Under the pieces are notes generated by a model. The model made no database searches. It was not told where the DNA came from and worked only from the letters and a program-made list of their open reading frames with translations. 64,000 bases of DNA from FEN-1191 sp964528845 (lineage in GTDB: Bacteria > Pseudomonadota > Gammaproteobacteria > Steroidobacterales > Steroidobacteraceae): positions 1-64,000 of the forward strand of contig CAZGVE010000018.1 of NCBI GenBank assembly GCA_964528845.1. The letters are read 5' to 3'. Both the position numbers and the translations under genes were made by a program. This document shows, piece after piece, positions 33,596-42,147 of this stretch. Within the stretch, counting starts at the first letter, position 1; every line of letters begins with the position of its first letter.

Positions 33596-35605
33596 ATGAA
33601 ATCCCTCGCACTGCTGCTGCTTGCCCTGGTCCTCGTTCCGTTCGCCGCCGCGGCCGATACCGCACTGCCGCGGCCGGCCGAGCTCGAGCCCGACGTCCAG
33701 TTCTGGATCCGCGTCTACAGCGAGATCTCGACCAACGAGGGGTTCATCCACGACCAGCATCGACTCTCGGTCGTGTACGACACGCTGCATTTCGGTGCGG
33801 ACCTGTCGCAACGCGAGCGCGAACGGCAGGTCGACGCCGCGCGGCAGCACTACCAGGACATCCTCCGGCGGCTGGCCGGCGGCACGGCGCCGACCGATCC
33901 GGACTCGCTGCGCGTGCGCGCGCTCTGGGGGCCGGACACGAGCCCGGCGACGTTCGCGCTGGCAGCGGATGACGTTCGATTCCAGCTCGGCCAGTCCGAT
34001 CGGTTTCGCGCCGGCCTGGTACGCGCGGGCGCCTGGGAGACCCACATCGCGGAAGTGCTTGCGAACCTCGGCCTGCCCTCCGAGATCGCGGCCTTGCCGC
34101 ACGTCGAATCCTCGTTCGATCCGAGCGCCTATTCGAAGGTCGGGGCGGCCGGTTTGTGGCAGTTCATCCGTTCGACCGGGCGGCGCTTCCTGCGCATCGA
34201 CGGCACCGTCGACGAACGTCTCGACCCGTTCCGCGAAACCGAGGCCGCCGCGCAGCTGCTGAGCTACAACTATCGCCTGCTCGGCAGCTGGCCGCTCGCG
34301 ATCACGGCCTACAATCACGGCGCGGAAGGCATGCGTCGCGCACGCGAACAGCTCGGCACCGATGACATCGTGCGCATCGTGCGCGACTACCACAGCCCGA
34401 GCTTCGGCTTCGCGTCGCGGAACTTCTACGTATCGTTCCTGGCGGCCCTGAGCATCGCACGCGAGCCGGATCACTATTTCGGCGGCTTCGAGCGCAGCCC
34501 CGAGACTGCGTTCCACGAAGTGAAGATGCCGCAATCGAGCGGTGCCACGGCGCTGGCGCGTGCGCTCGGACTGGACCGCGACACGCTCAAGTCGCTCAAT
34601 CCGGCACTGCGGCCGCCGGTGTGGAGCGGGCAGCGTCCGATCCCGGCCGGGTACGTGCTGCGCCTGCCCGTGACGGCCGCGCGCTGGAGCCCGGACCTCC
34701 TGGCCTCGCGCCTGCGCGGCGCGCCAACCGCGGAAACGCTGGCCGCCAGCGCCCGAACCGCCCCGTCGACTGCCGTCGCTTCCGCGCGGGCCGTGCCGGT
34801 TGCCGCCACGCTGGCGGTGACACCAGAGGCACCGGGTCCGGGGACCGGAGCGCCCGGCTCACAGTTCTACATCGTGCAGGGCGGGGACAGCGTCGCCTCG
34901 ATCGCGGCCACCACCGGTGTCGCAGCCGGTACGCTGATGGCTCTCAATTCCCTGCGCGGCCCCGACTATCTGTACGAGGGACAGCCCCTGCGCCTGATTG
35001 GCGATGCACCCGGACCGGATCCGTTTGGCGCTACGGCGCTCGAGCCCCGCGAGGACGGCGAAGGCCAGGCAGCCGCGCGCCCGACGGTCGCGTTCGCGCC
35101 GGCATCGCCGCTGCCGGTTCCGGCCGAGATTGCGCCGCCGCCCGCGGCCGCCGCCAGTCCGGATCCGGCCGATCCGGTCGACTATTCGGTGGCAGCGGAC
35201 GGCAGTATCCGCGTGGTCGCGGCCGAGACGCTCGGGCACTACGCGGACTGGCTGGATCTGCCGGTGGCCCGCCTGCGCGCGCTGAATCACCTGCAGGGGC
35301 GCACGCCGGTGCTGCTTGGCCGGCGCCTGCGGCTGGAGTTCGACGGCGTTCCGCCAGCGCAGTTCGAGCAGCGCCGGCGTGACTACCACGCCCGGCTGCA
35401 GGCCGCCTATTTCGCCGCCCATCGCATCGCCGGCACGCAGGTCTATATCGTGCGCCGCGGGGATTCGCTGTGGAGCATCACCCAGCGCGACGAGACGCTC
35501 CCGGTATGGCTCCTGCAGCAGTACAACCCGGACCTGGATTTCAACGACCTGCATCCCGGGACCCAGCTCGCGCTGCCGCAGGTCGAAGAGAACTCCAGTC
35601 CGTGA
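33596..35605 (+). CDS. mltD: MltD-like membrane-bound lytic transglycosylase with LysM repeats
   Basis: Periplasmic peptidoglycan hydrolase, 669 residues. Signal peptide (LALLLLALVLVPFAAAADT). SLT domain from about 145 to 280 with the catalytic Glu171 in LPHVESSFDPSAYS, GAAGLWQFIRSTGRRF, and SWPLAITAYNHGAEGMRRA. Three LysM modules follow: about 422-465 (YIVQGGDSVASIAATTGV), a poorly conserved middle one about 525-580, and a good C-terminal one (YIVRRGDSLWSITQRDETL). No lipobox Cys is visible, unlike E. coli MltD. It partners naturally with the L,D-transpeptidase that follows. Confidence 0.93.
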   Translation: MKSLALLLLALVLVPFAAAADTALPRPAELEPDVQFWIRVYSEISTNEGFIHDQHRLSVVYDTLHFGADLSQRERERQVDAARQHYQDILRRLAGGTAPTDPDSLRVRALWGPDTSPATFALAADDVRFQLGQSDRFRAGLVRAGAWETHIAEVLANLGLPSEIAALPHVESSFDPSAYSKVGAAGLWQFIRSTGRRFLRIDGTVDERLDPFRETEAAAQLLSYNYRLLGSWPLAITAYNHGAEGMRRAREQLGTDDIVRIVRDYHSPSFGFASRNFYVSFLAALSIAREPDHYFGGFERSPETAFHEVKMPQSSGATALARALGLDRDTLKSLNPALRPPVWSGQRPIPAGYVLRLPVTAARWSPDLLASRLRGAPTAETLAASARTAPSTAVASARAVPVAATLAVTPEAPGPGTGAPGSQFYIVQGGDSVASIAATTGVAAGTLMALNSLRGPDYLYEGQPLRLIGDAPGPDPFGATALEPREDGEGQAAARPTVAFAPASPLPVPAEIAPPPAAAASPDPADPVDYSVAADGSIRVVAAETLGHYADWLDLPVARLRALNHLQGRTPVLLGRRLRLEFDGVPPAQFEQRRRDYHARLQAAYFAAHRIAGTQVYIVRRGDSLWSITQRDETLPVWLLQQYNPDLDFNDLHPGTQLALPQVEENSSP

Positions 35606-35637
35606 AACGCACGCTGCCCGCCGCCATCCCGCGTGCC

Positions 35638-35643
35638 TATAAT
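35638..35643 (+). promoter_or_regulatory. Consensus -10 (TATAAT) ten bases before an ATG
   Basis: Perfect TATAAT with CTGCCC 18 bases upstream. Transcription would start about 35650, right at the ATG 35653 of the L,D-transpeptidase, implying a leaderless message. Confidence 0.4.
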
Positions 35644-35652
35644 TCCGACGGT

Positions 35653-36222
35653 ATGCGACGTGCCACGCTGCTGACAATTTCCCTGGTGCTCACGCTGCTG
35701 GGATCCGCCTCTGCCCGGGTGTACGCCGATGCGCCGGGCGACACGCAGCCGGCCGCGCGGGCCGAGCCAGTGTCCCTGACCCTGTCCGCGCCGGTCCCCG
35801 TCGCCGATGAGGTCATCGTGCGCAAGTCCGAGCGGCGGCTGTACCTGCTGCGCCATGGCGAAGTGTTTCGCAGTTATCACGTTGCGCTCGGGCTCAGCCC
35901 CAATGGGCCAAAGGAGCGTGCGGGAGATTTCCGCACGCCCGAGGGTCGCTACCAGCTCACGCGACGCAATGCGCGCAGCGACTACTTCCTGTCGATCCAG
36001 GTGTCCTATCCCAACGAGGATGACCTGCGCCGCGCCCGGATGGCGCGCGCGGACCCGGGCGGAGCGATCATGCTGCATGGGCTGCCGAACGCCCCGCGCC
36101 ATCCGCTCGACTTCTATGCCCGCGCGGACTGGACCGACGGCTGCATCGCCATGTCCGACGCGGACATGGTCGAGGTGTGGCTGATGACCCAGGACAATAT
36201 CCCGATCGAAATACTGCCTTGA
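35653..36222 (+). CDS. L,D-transpeptidase (YkuD family, YafK-like)
   Basis: Periplasmic enzyme of 189 residues. Signal peptide MRRATLLTISLVLTLLGSAS, then the YkuD domain: IVRKSERRLYLLRHGEVFRS, YHVALGLSPNGPKERAGDFR, TPEGRYQLTRRNARSDYF, His142 in IMLHGLPN and catalytic Cys164 in DWTDGCIAMSDADM. The DGC form (instead of SHGC) matches the YafK branch. It may crosslink peptidoglycan or detach lipoprotein. An upstream GTG at 35602 overlaps the mltD stop and would add 17 residues, but ATG 35653 gives the cleaner signal peptide. The stop overlaps the ppnN start (TTGA). Confidence 0.9.
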   Translation: MRRATLLTISLVLTLLGSASARVYADAPGDTQPAARAEPVSLTLSAPVPVADEVIVRKSERRLYLLRHGEVFRSYHVALGLSPNGPKERAGDFRTPEGRYQLTRRNARSDYFLSIQVSYPNEDDLRRARMARADPGGAIMLHGLPNAPRHPLDFYARADWTDGCIAMSDADMVEVWLMTQDNIPIEILP

Positions 36223-37619
36223 CGAGCGTTGCGCCCAACACCAGCGTCATCGTCGCCGACGCGGTGGACGCGCGCGTGGCCCCGCGCGGCAGCCTGGAGA
36301 ACCTGTCCCAGGGCGAGATCGACAAGCTACTCGACACCAGCCAGACGGGCCTGTATCGGCTGTTCCGCAATTGCGCGCTCGCGGTGCTCAATGCGGGCAG
36401 CCATGATGACAATGCCAAGACGATCTTCGAGCGCTACCGCAATTTCGACGTGCAGATCGTGCGGCATGCCTGGGGTATCAAGCTCGAGATCACCAACGCC
36501 CCGGCGAGCGCTTTCGTCGACGGCGAGATGATCCGCGGCATCAAGGAGCACCTGTTCGCGGTGCTGCGGGATGTCATCTACACCTCCAACGAGATCATGG
36601 GTGCCGGCCGGCTCGACGGCGGCGACGGCGCCTCGATCACCAACGCGGTATTCCTGATCCTGCGCAATGCGCGCGTGCTCGATTTCAAGTCTCGACCCAA
36701 CCTGGTGGTCTGCTGGGGCGGACACTCGATCGGGGAGCAGGAGTATGAGTACGCCAAGCGGGTCGGGTATGAACTCGGGCTGCGGGGGCTCGACGTCTGC
36801 ACCGGCTGCGGTCCGGGTGCGATGAAGGGACCGATGAAGGGCGCCGGGGTCGGACACGCCAAGCAGCGCATCACGCACGGCCGGTTCATCGGCATCACCG
36901 AGCCCGGGATCATCGCCGCCGAGCCGCCGAACGCAATCGTGAACCAGCTGGTGATCATGCCCGACATCGAGAAGCGGCTGGAGGCGTTCCTGCGCCTGTC
37001 GCACGGCATCGTCGTGTTTCCGGGCGGTGCCGGGACCGCCGAGGAGATCCTGTACCTGCTCGGCGTGCTGCTCGACCCCGCCAATGCCCGGCAGCCGCTG
37101 CCGGTCGTGCTGACCGGACCGGCGGCGAGCGCCGGCTACTTCGAGCAGATCGTACAGTTCATCGAGGCTACCCTGGGCGCCGCCGCGCTCACGCGCCTGA
37201 AAGTCATCGTCGACGATCCGGCTGCCGTTGCACGCCACCTGGTGTCCGGCATCGAACAGGTACGCGCGTTCCGGCGCGATCACAGTGATTCCTACAGCTT
37301 CAACTGGCTGCTGCGCGTGCCCTACGAGCTGCAGCTGCCATTCGAAGTCACGCACGAGGCGATGCGTGCACTGCAGCTGCACCGCGACCAGCCGGTGCAC
37401 CAGCTGGCCTCCAACCTGCGGCGAGCGTTCTCAGGGATAGTGACCGGCAACGTCAAGGAACATGGCATTGCCGCGATCGAGCGCGAGGGTCCGTACGAAT
37501 TGTCCGGTGATCCCGAGCTGATGCGTCTGCTCGACGGACTGCTGTCGGCGTTCGTGGCGCAGCGTCGCATGAAGCTTCCGGGCAGCGCGTACCGGCCGTG
37601 CTATCGCCTGGTCGCCTGA
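36219..37619 (+). CDS. ppnN: Pyrimidine/purine nucleotide 5'-monophosphate nucleosidase PpnN
   Basis: Splits nucleoside monophosphates into base and ribose phosphate; in E. coli it is controlled by (p)ppGpp. It has 466 residues. Strong similarity to E. coli YgdH: LYRLFRNCALAVLNAGSHDD, NLVVCWGGHSIGEQEYEYAK, LDVCTGCGPGAMKGPMKGAG, the LOG-family PGGAGTAEEILYLLGVLLDP near residue 268, and the tail RMKLPGSAYRPCY. TTG 36219 overlaps the previous stop by four bases. Confidence 0.96.
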   Translation: MTSVAPNTSVIVADAVDARVAPRGSLENLSQGEIDKLLDTSQTGLYRLFRNCALAVLNAGSHDDNAKTIFERYRNFDVQIVRHAWGIKLEITNAPASAFVDGEMIRGIKEHLFAVLRDVIYTSNEIMGAGRLDGGDGASITNAVFLILRNARVLDFKSRPNLVVCWGGHSIGEQEYEYAKRVGYELGLRGLDVCTGCGPGAMKGPMKGAGVGHAKQRITHGRFIGITEPGIIAAEPPNAIVNQLVIMPDIEKRLEAFLRLSHGIVVFPGGAGTAEEILYLLGVLLDPANARQPLPVVLTGPAASAGYFEQIVQFIEATLGAAALTRLKVIVDDPAAVARHLVSGIEQVRAFRRDHSDSYSFNWLLRVPYELQLPFEVTHEAMRALQLHRDQPVHQLASNLRRAFSGIVTGNVKEHGIAAIEREGPYELSGDPELMRLLDGLLSAFVAQRRMKLPGSAYRPCYRLVA

Positions 37620-37775
37620 AGCCACGCATTATTGGCGCGCGCCAGCTCTCGGTTTTCGCACGCCGGCCCATGCGTCGTTCACGGGTTGCCGCAGCCGCGC
37701 AGAGCGTGTGACCCAGTTCCTGTCGAGGCCCGCCGCGCGCACTCTAAGGTGCGGCTCCAGAGGTCAACGCAATCT

Positions 37776-38003
37776 ATGAGCAAACCCGAAGTGCCGAACG
37801 CCGTGACAGCGGACGATACGCTGGCGCGCAAACTGGCGACGCAGAGCGGCGCCGAAGCCTACGCGCGCTGGCTCGAGCAGATGCAGCGTTCGCGCACGCG
37901 CCACGCCGCGATCACGCGCAATCTGTACACCTGGTCGAACTACAAGAGCTGGGCCGAGAAGATGCGCAACGACTGGAACGAGGACGACGAGGCGAAGCGC
38001 TGA
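37776..38003 (+). CDS. Small conserved-looking protein, function unknown
   Basis: 75 residues, soluble and charged: DDTLARKLATQSGAEAYARW, LEQMQRSRTRHAAITRN, YTWSNYKSWAEKMRNDWNED. ATG 37776 with AGAGG upstream; the open frame extends to 37632 but that part looks non-coding. It is followed 25 bases later by the convergent ParA-type gene. No family recognised; amino-acid composition and third-codon bias look genuine. Confidence 0.6.
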   Translation: MSKPEVPNAVTADDTLARKLATQSGAEAYARWLEQMQRSRTRHAAITRNLYTWSNYKSWAEKMRNDWNEDDEAKR

Positions 38004-38028
38004 CGCTGCGCCGGTACTGCGGCCGCGG

Positions 38029-38811
38029 CTAGGCCAGCTGCGCCGAGGGTACCGCTACCGTCGACACCACGACCCCCGGAGCTCCGGCACCGATCGGCGT
38101 CACGCCGGTGAGCGGTGTGACGTTCGTGAGTGGTGTGACGCCCGAGACGGGCGCGTTCAGCCGCCCCGGGCGCTCGAGCCAGTCCAGCAGCGGTTGCCAT
38201 TGCGCCAGGTCCTCGGCCACCTGATGCGGTTTCATCTCGTGCAGCCCCAAGCCCAGTTCCGAGGCACGCACGTAGTTCTGTGAATCGCGCAGCTCGGCGA
38301 CGATCGGGATCCCGAGCGTCTCCAGGAACCTTCTGAGAGACTGATAAATCAGCGTGTTACGTCGTATGCGGTTGGCGATGATGCCGAGCCGGTTGTCATC
38401 GCGCCGCACCTTGGCGACCAGCAGCAGATTCTGGATGCAGCGCGCGCAGGCATGGATGTCGATGTCCGAGGGCAGCACCGGCACCAGGATCTTGTCGGCG
38501 CTGCGCGTCAGTTCGGGCATGTCGCGCGCGTCGATCGCGGCCGGCGTGTCGACGATGACGCGACCGGTACCGTCCGGGGTGCGCAGCTGAAACGTGCGGG
38601 TGGTGCGCAGGTCGCGCGCATAGGCGGCGATCAGGTTCACGCGCGGCTGCGTCTCCCGACGCTTGCGCACCCAGTGCTCCGAGGAGCCCTGAGGATCGAA
38701 ATCCATCACCACCGGTCGCAGGCCGCGCAGCGCGAAATAGCTCGCGAGGTTGGTCGTGATGGTCGTCTTGCCTGAACCTCCCTTCGGGTTCAGGACGACG
38801 ATGCGCTGCAT
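38029..38811 (-). CDS. Orphan ParA/MinD-type ATPase
   Basis: 260 residues. Deviant Walker A IVVLNPKGGSGKTTITTNLA, then RPVVMDFDPQGSSEHWVRKR, VIVDTPAAIDARDMPELT and VLVPVLPSDIDIHAC-like VPVLPSDIDIHACARC. The C-terminus ends in a Thr/Pro-rich tail with the short repeats SGVTPLT-NVTPLT-GVTPIG. Walker residues and the DxD-like MDFDPQG are intact. No ParB or parS-like neighbour was seen, so it is probably a positioning ATPase for some complex rather than a plasmid partition protein; the cargo is unknown. Confidence 0.85.
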   Translation of the reverse strand: MQRIVVLNPKGGSGKTTITTNLASYFALRGLRPVVMDFDPQGSSEHWVRKRRETQPRVNLIAAYARDLRTTRTFQLRTPDGTGRVIVDTPAAIDARDMPELTRSADKILVPVLPSDIDIHACARCIQNLLLVAKVRRDDNRLGIIANRIRRNTLIYQSLRRFLETLGIPIVAELRDSQNYVRASELGLGLHEMKPHQVAEDLAQWQPLLDWLERPGRLNAPVSGVTPLTNVTPLTGVTPIGAGAPGVVVSTVAVPSAQLA

Positions 38812-38947
38812 AACGTGCCCTGTCAGCTGGATATTATGTGCTCCGACGTCAGCCTACGCATCAGCCGCAGCCGCCGCAAGGCCCGCTGTTTCCTGGCCCG
38901 TGAACCCGCGCACGGCGCCCCGGCGACCCGCAGCCTAGCATTCGGCC

Positions 38948-39028
38948 ATGGAAATCTTCCTGCTGCTCTGGGACGAAGTCGACGACTGGGTCGGGGCCTG
39001 CTTAAGCGTGCTGCGCCGGCTGGGTTGA
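38948..39028 (+). CDS. Possible 26-residue peptide
   Basis: MEIFLLLWDEVDDWVGACLS followed by VLRRLG and a TGA. The hydrophobic-acidic pattern LLLWDEVDDWVG resembles small peptides annotated in other gammaproteobacteria, from memory only. No strong ribosome site. Lies in the 278-base gap between the ParA-type gene and htpG. Confidence 0.35.
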   Translation: MEIFLLLWDEVDDWVGACLSVLRRLG

Positions 39029-39089
39029 AACTGCGGGGGACTGCCCCCATACCGCCGCTCTCCAGAGCAATCCCCGGGGCGGTGGCACC

Positions 39090-40985
39090 ATGTCGACGGC
39101 GCGCGAACAGCTGGCATTCCAGGCTGAGGTCCGGGAACTGCTGCAGCTGATGATCCATTCCCTGTACAGCCACAGGGAAATCTTCGTCCGGGAGCTGATC
39201 TCCAACGCCTCGGACGCCAATGACAAACTGCGCTTCGTCGCGCTCTCGCAGCCCGATCTGCTCGGCGCCGACAGCGAGCTGGCGATCTGGATCGACCATG
39301 ACGCGAAGGCCGGTACCCTCACCATACGGGACAACGGCATCGGCATGAGTCGCGAGGAGGCCATCTCGCACCTGGGCACCATCGCCAAGTCGGGCACAGC
39401 GGAATTCTTCCGGCGTCTCACGGGCGACCAGCAGAAGGATGCCCAGCTGATCGGCCAGTTCGGGGTCGGATTCTATTCGGCCTTCATCGTCGCCGAGCGT
39501 GTGCAGGTCTACTCGCGCCGCGCCGACCTGCCGCCGGAAGACGGCGTGTGCTGGGAATCGACCGCCGACGGCCAGTTCAGCGTCGAGACCGTGGCGCTGC
39601 AGGAGCGCGGCACGCGCGTGGTGCTGCACCTGAAGCAGGACGCCCTCGAGTATGCCGACGGATTCCGCCTGCGCACGCTGGTGCGCCGCTACTCCGACCA
39701 CATCGCATTCCCGGTGCGGATGCGCACCGAGGACAAGGACGGAGCGCCGGGCACGGAGTACGAGGCAGTCAACCAGGCTCAGGCGCTGTGGACGCGACCG
39801 CGCACCGAGATCACGGACGAGGAGTACCGTGATTTCTACCGCCACATCGCCCATGACGGCTCGGATCCGATCGGCTGGAGCCATAACCGTGTCGAAGGCA
39901 AGCGCGAATACACGAGCCTGCTGTACGTGCCGGCACGAGCGCCGTTCGATCTCTGGCAGCGCGATGCGGCGCGCGGCCTGAAGCTCTATGTGCGGCGCGT
40001 CTTCATCATGGACGATGCGGAGCAGTTCCTGCCGCTGTACCTGCGCTTCATCAAGGGTATTGTCGATTCCAGCGACCTGCCGTTGAACGTCTCGCGTGAG
40101 CTGCTGCAGCAGGATCGGGAAGTCGAAGCGATGCGCGGGGCACTGACGCGCCGCGCCCTGGAACTGCTGGCGCGGCTCGCGAAGGACGAGCCCGAGCAGT
40201 ATGCGAAGTTCTGGCGCGAATTCGGCCGCGTCCTGAAGGAAGGACTGAGCGAGGATGCCGGCAACCGCGAACGACTGCTGCCGCTGCTGCGTTTCGCCAG
40301 CACGGTCAGCACTGGATCGGAGGAAAGCGTGAGTCTGGCCGACTACGTCGCGCGGATGCGCACCGGCCAGGACCGCATTTACTACCTGATCGGCGAGAGC
40401 CTGGAGGCGCTGCGCGCCAGCCCGCAACTGGAGCTGCTGCGGCAGAAGGAAGTCGAAGTCCTGCTGCTGGCCGACCGCGTCGACGAATGGGTCATGGGCC
40501 AGGTCACGGAATTCGAAGGCAAGCGCTTCAAGGATGTCGCGCGTGGCGAGCTGGAGCTCGGTGCGCTCAGCGATACGCTCGAACGCGCGCGCATCGACGA
40601 GGAGCGGCGCTCGGCCAAGGGTTTGCTCAAGCGCTTCAAGGATGCGCTCGGTGATCGTGTGCTCGAAGTGCGGGTCAGCGAGCGATTGCGCGACTCGCCC
40701 GCGTGCCTGGTACGCGGCGAGCATGATCTGTCCGGTGCGCTGCGGCGGGTACTGGCGGCCAATGGCCAGGCGCTTCCCGCCGCAACCCCGGTACTCGAGC
40801 TGAATGTGACCCATCCGCTGGTGCAGCACATGGACGGGCTGGCGGATCAGGAAACCTTCGGGGATCTCGCGCTGCTGCTGTATGACCAGGCAAGCCTGGC
40901 CGAGGAGGGGCAGGTCGCGAACGGCCCGGAATTCAGCCGCCGGCTCAACAAGCTGCTGGTGCGGCTGGTCGGGACTGCGGGATGA
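39090..40985 (+). CDS. htpG: Chaperone HtpG (bacterial Hsp90)
   Basis: ATP-dependent chaperone of 631 residues. GHKL ATPase domain: LLQLMIHSLYSHREIFVREL, ISNASDANDKLRF, LTIRDNGIGMSREEAISHLG, TIAKSGTAEFFRRL, QFGVGFYSAFIVAERV; middle domain with IKGIVDSSDLPLNVSRELLQ; C-terminal dimerisation region. The usual NASDAADKLRF reads NASDANDKLRF. ATG 39090 follows weak GGGGCGG. Length is normal. Confidence 0.98.
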   Translation: MSTAREQLAFQAEVRELLQLMIHSLYSHREIFVRELISNASDANDKLRFVALSQPDLLGADSELAIWIDHDAKAGTLTIRDNGIGMSREEAISHLGTIAKSGTAEFFRRLTGDQQKDAQLIGQFGVGFYSAFIVAERVQVYSRRADLPPEDGVCWESTADGQFSVETVALQERGTRVVLHLKQDALEYADGFRLRTLVRRYSDHIAFPVRMRTEDKDGAPGTEYEAVNQAQALWTRPRTEITDEEYRDFYRHIAHDGSDPIGWSHNRVEGKREYTSLLYVPARAPFDLWQRDAARGLKLYVRRVFIMDDAEQFLPLYLRFIKGIVDSSDLPLNVSRELLQQDREVEAMRGALTRRALELLARLAKDEPEQYAKFWREFGRVLKEGLSEDAGNRERLLPLLRFASTVSTGSEESVSLADYVARMRTGQDRIYYLIGESLEALRASPQLELLRQKEVEVLLLADRVDEWVMGQVTEFEGKRFKDVARGELELGALSDTLERARIDEERRSAKGLLKRFKDALGDRVLEVRVSERLRDSPACLVRGEHDLSGALRRVLAANGQALPAATPVLELNVTHPLVQHMDGLADQETFGDLALLLYDQASLAEEGQVANGPEFSRRLNKLLVRLVGTAG

Positions 40986-41016
40986 TTCGAACAACGCGGT
41001 AGCAGGAGGAGCAAAC

Positions 41017-41418
41017 ATGAGCCATTCACCACCCGATGACGCGGATCTGCGTGCGCGCCTGACACCCCTGCAGTATCAAGTGACCCAGAAGAAGGGCACC
41101 GAACCGGCGTTCACCGGCAAGTACGCGCACAGCAAGGAGAAAGGCGTTTACCAGTGCGTGTGCTGTGGCGCCGAGCTGTTCAGCTCGGATACCAAGTACG
41201 AATCCGGCTCGGGCTGGCCCAGCTTCTGGCTGCCGCTCGCGGCCGGGAACGTCCACACGCACGTCGACACCTCCCATGGCATGACGCGCACGGAAGTGAC
41301 CTGCGCGACCTGCGGCGCGCATCTGGGGCATGTGTTCGAGGATGGGCCGCAGCCGACCGGGCTGCGCTACTGCATCAATTCGGCGTCATTGGATTTCACC
41401 GGCGGCAAGAAGCCTTGA
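41017..41418 (+). CDS. msrB: Peptide-methionine (R)-S-oxide reductase MsrB
   Basis: Repairs oxidised methionine. It has 133 residues: zinc-binding CxxC pairs (CVCCGAELF and CATCGAHLG), SGSGWPSFWLPL, VTCATCGAHLGHVFEDGP, and the catalytic Cys in LRYCINSASLDF. ATG 41017 has AGGAGGAG seven bases upstream. It follows htpG by 31 bases, so stress repair genes may be co-expressed. The stop overlaps the next start (TTGA). Confidence 0.97.
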   Translation: MSHSPPDDADLRARLTPLQYQVTQKKGTEPAFTGKYAHSKEKGVYQCVCCGAELFSSDTKYESGSGWPSFWLPLAAGNVHTHVDTSHGMTRTEVTCATCGAHLGHVFEDGPQPTGLRYCINSASLDFTGGKKP

Positions 41419-42047
41419 GTCCACGCGGCCTGCCGCCGGAGCCGGCCGTCATCGACGGCCCGGCGGGCAGGCTGGAAGCGATCATCGAAGTCCCGTCTCT
41501 GCAGCCGCTGCGCGGCTTTGCCGTCACGTGCCATCCGCACCCCCAGCACGGCGGCACGATGCAGAACAAAGTCGTCTATACACTGGCGCGTGCGTTCCAG
41601 GATTCCGGGTACGCGAGCGTGCGATTCAACTACCGGGGGGTCGGGGCCAGCCAGGGCAACTACGACGAGGGTCGGGGCGAGACGGACGATGCGCTGGCGG
41701 TGATCGAATGGTGCCGTCGGCGCTGGCCCGCGGCGGCACTGTCGCTGGCGGGCTTTTCCTTTGGAGCGCTGGTCGCGCTGCGCGCGGCGGCCGTCGCGGA
41801 CCCGCAGCGGCTGATCAGCGTGGCGCCGGCAGTGACCCGCGGCGACTATGCGCAGGTCCGGCGCCCGGACTGTCCCTGGTTGATCGTGCAGGGCGACGCG
41901 GATCAACTGGTCGACTATCGTGAGGTGCAGGCCTTCGCCGCGCGCTTCGTGCCACCCCCTGAGCTGCGCGTGTTGCCCGGGGTCGAGCACTTCTTCCATG
42001 GCCGGCTGCAGGAACTGCGCACGCTGCTGCTCGAAGCGCTGACCTGA
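41415..42047 (+). CDS. Alpha/beta hydrolase (COG2945-type)
   Basis: 210 residues. VTCHPHPQHGGTMQNKVVYT is the family signature, then VRFNYRGVGASQGNYDEGRG, the nucleophile elbow LAGFSFGALVALR (Ser in GFSFG), IVQGDADQLVDYREV and the His in VLPGVEHFFHGRL. Substrate unknown. TTG 41415 overlaps the msrB stop by four bases. Confidence 0.9.
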   Translation: MSPRGLPPEPAVIDGPAGRLEAIIEVPSLQPLRGFAVTCHPHPQHGGTMQNKVVYTLARAFQDSGYASVRFNYRGVGASQGNYDEGRGETDDALAVIEWCRRRWPAAALSLAGFSFGALVALRAAAVADPQRLISVAPAVTRGDYAQVRRPDCPWLIVQGDADQLVDYREVQAFAARFVPPPELRVLPGVEHFFHGRLQELRTLLLEALT

Positions 42048-42088
42048 GCGGATCTTCCGCCCCCTCGCAGGGGCATGCGCCAATGCAA

Positions 42089-42119
42089 GAGCCCGGCAAC
42101 CCTGAGAGCTGCCGGGCTC
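42089..42119. terminator. Hairpin terminator between convergent genes
   Basis: GAGCCCGGCA / TGCCGGGCTC ten-base stem with an 11-base loop, between the hydrolase (plus) and the HU gene (minus). U-tracts are weak (GTGTT on the plus side, TTGCATT on the minus). Confidence 0.6.
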
Positions 42120-42147
42120 GTGTTCCAACCACGCAGCAATGATCGCT

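Noticed and set aside
36177..36218. Upstream start for PpnN
   Set aside because: It overlaps the L,D-transpeptidase gene in another frame; the TTG at 36219 with TTGA overlap fits the family start better.
38029..38811. Plasmid or phage partition locus
   Set aside because: No ParB, replication gene or parS-like repeats; neighbours are ordinary chromosomal genes.
38823..41018. 731-codon minus-strand open frame opposite htpG
   Set aside because: Same reason; HtpG on the plus strand is unmistakable and the antisense product is low in information.
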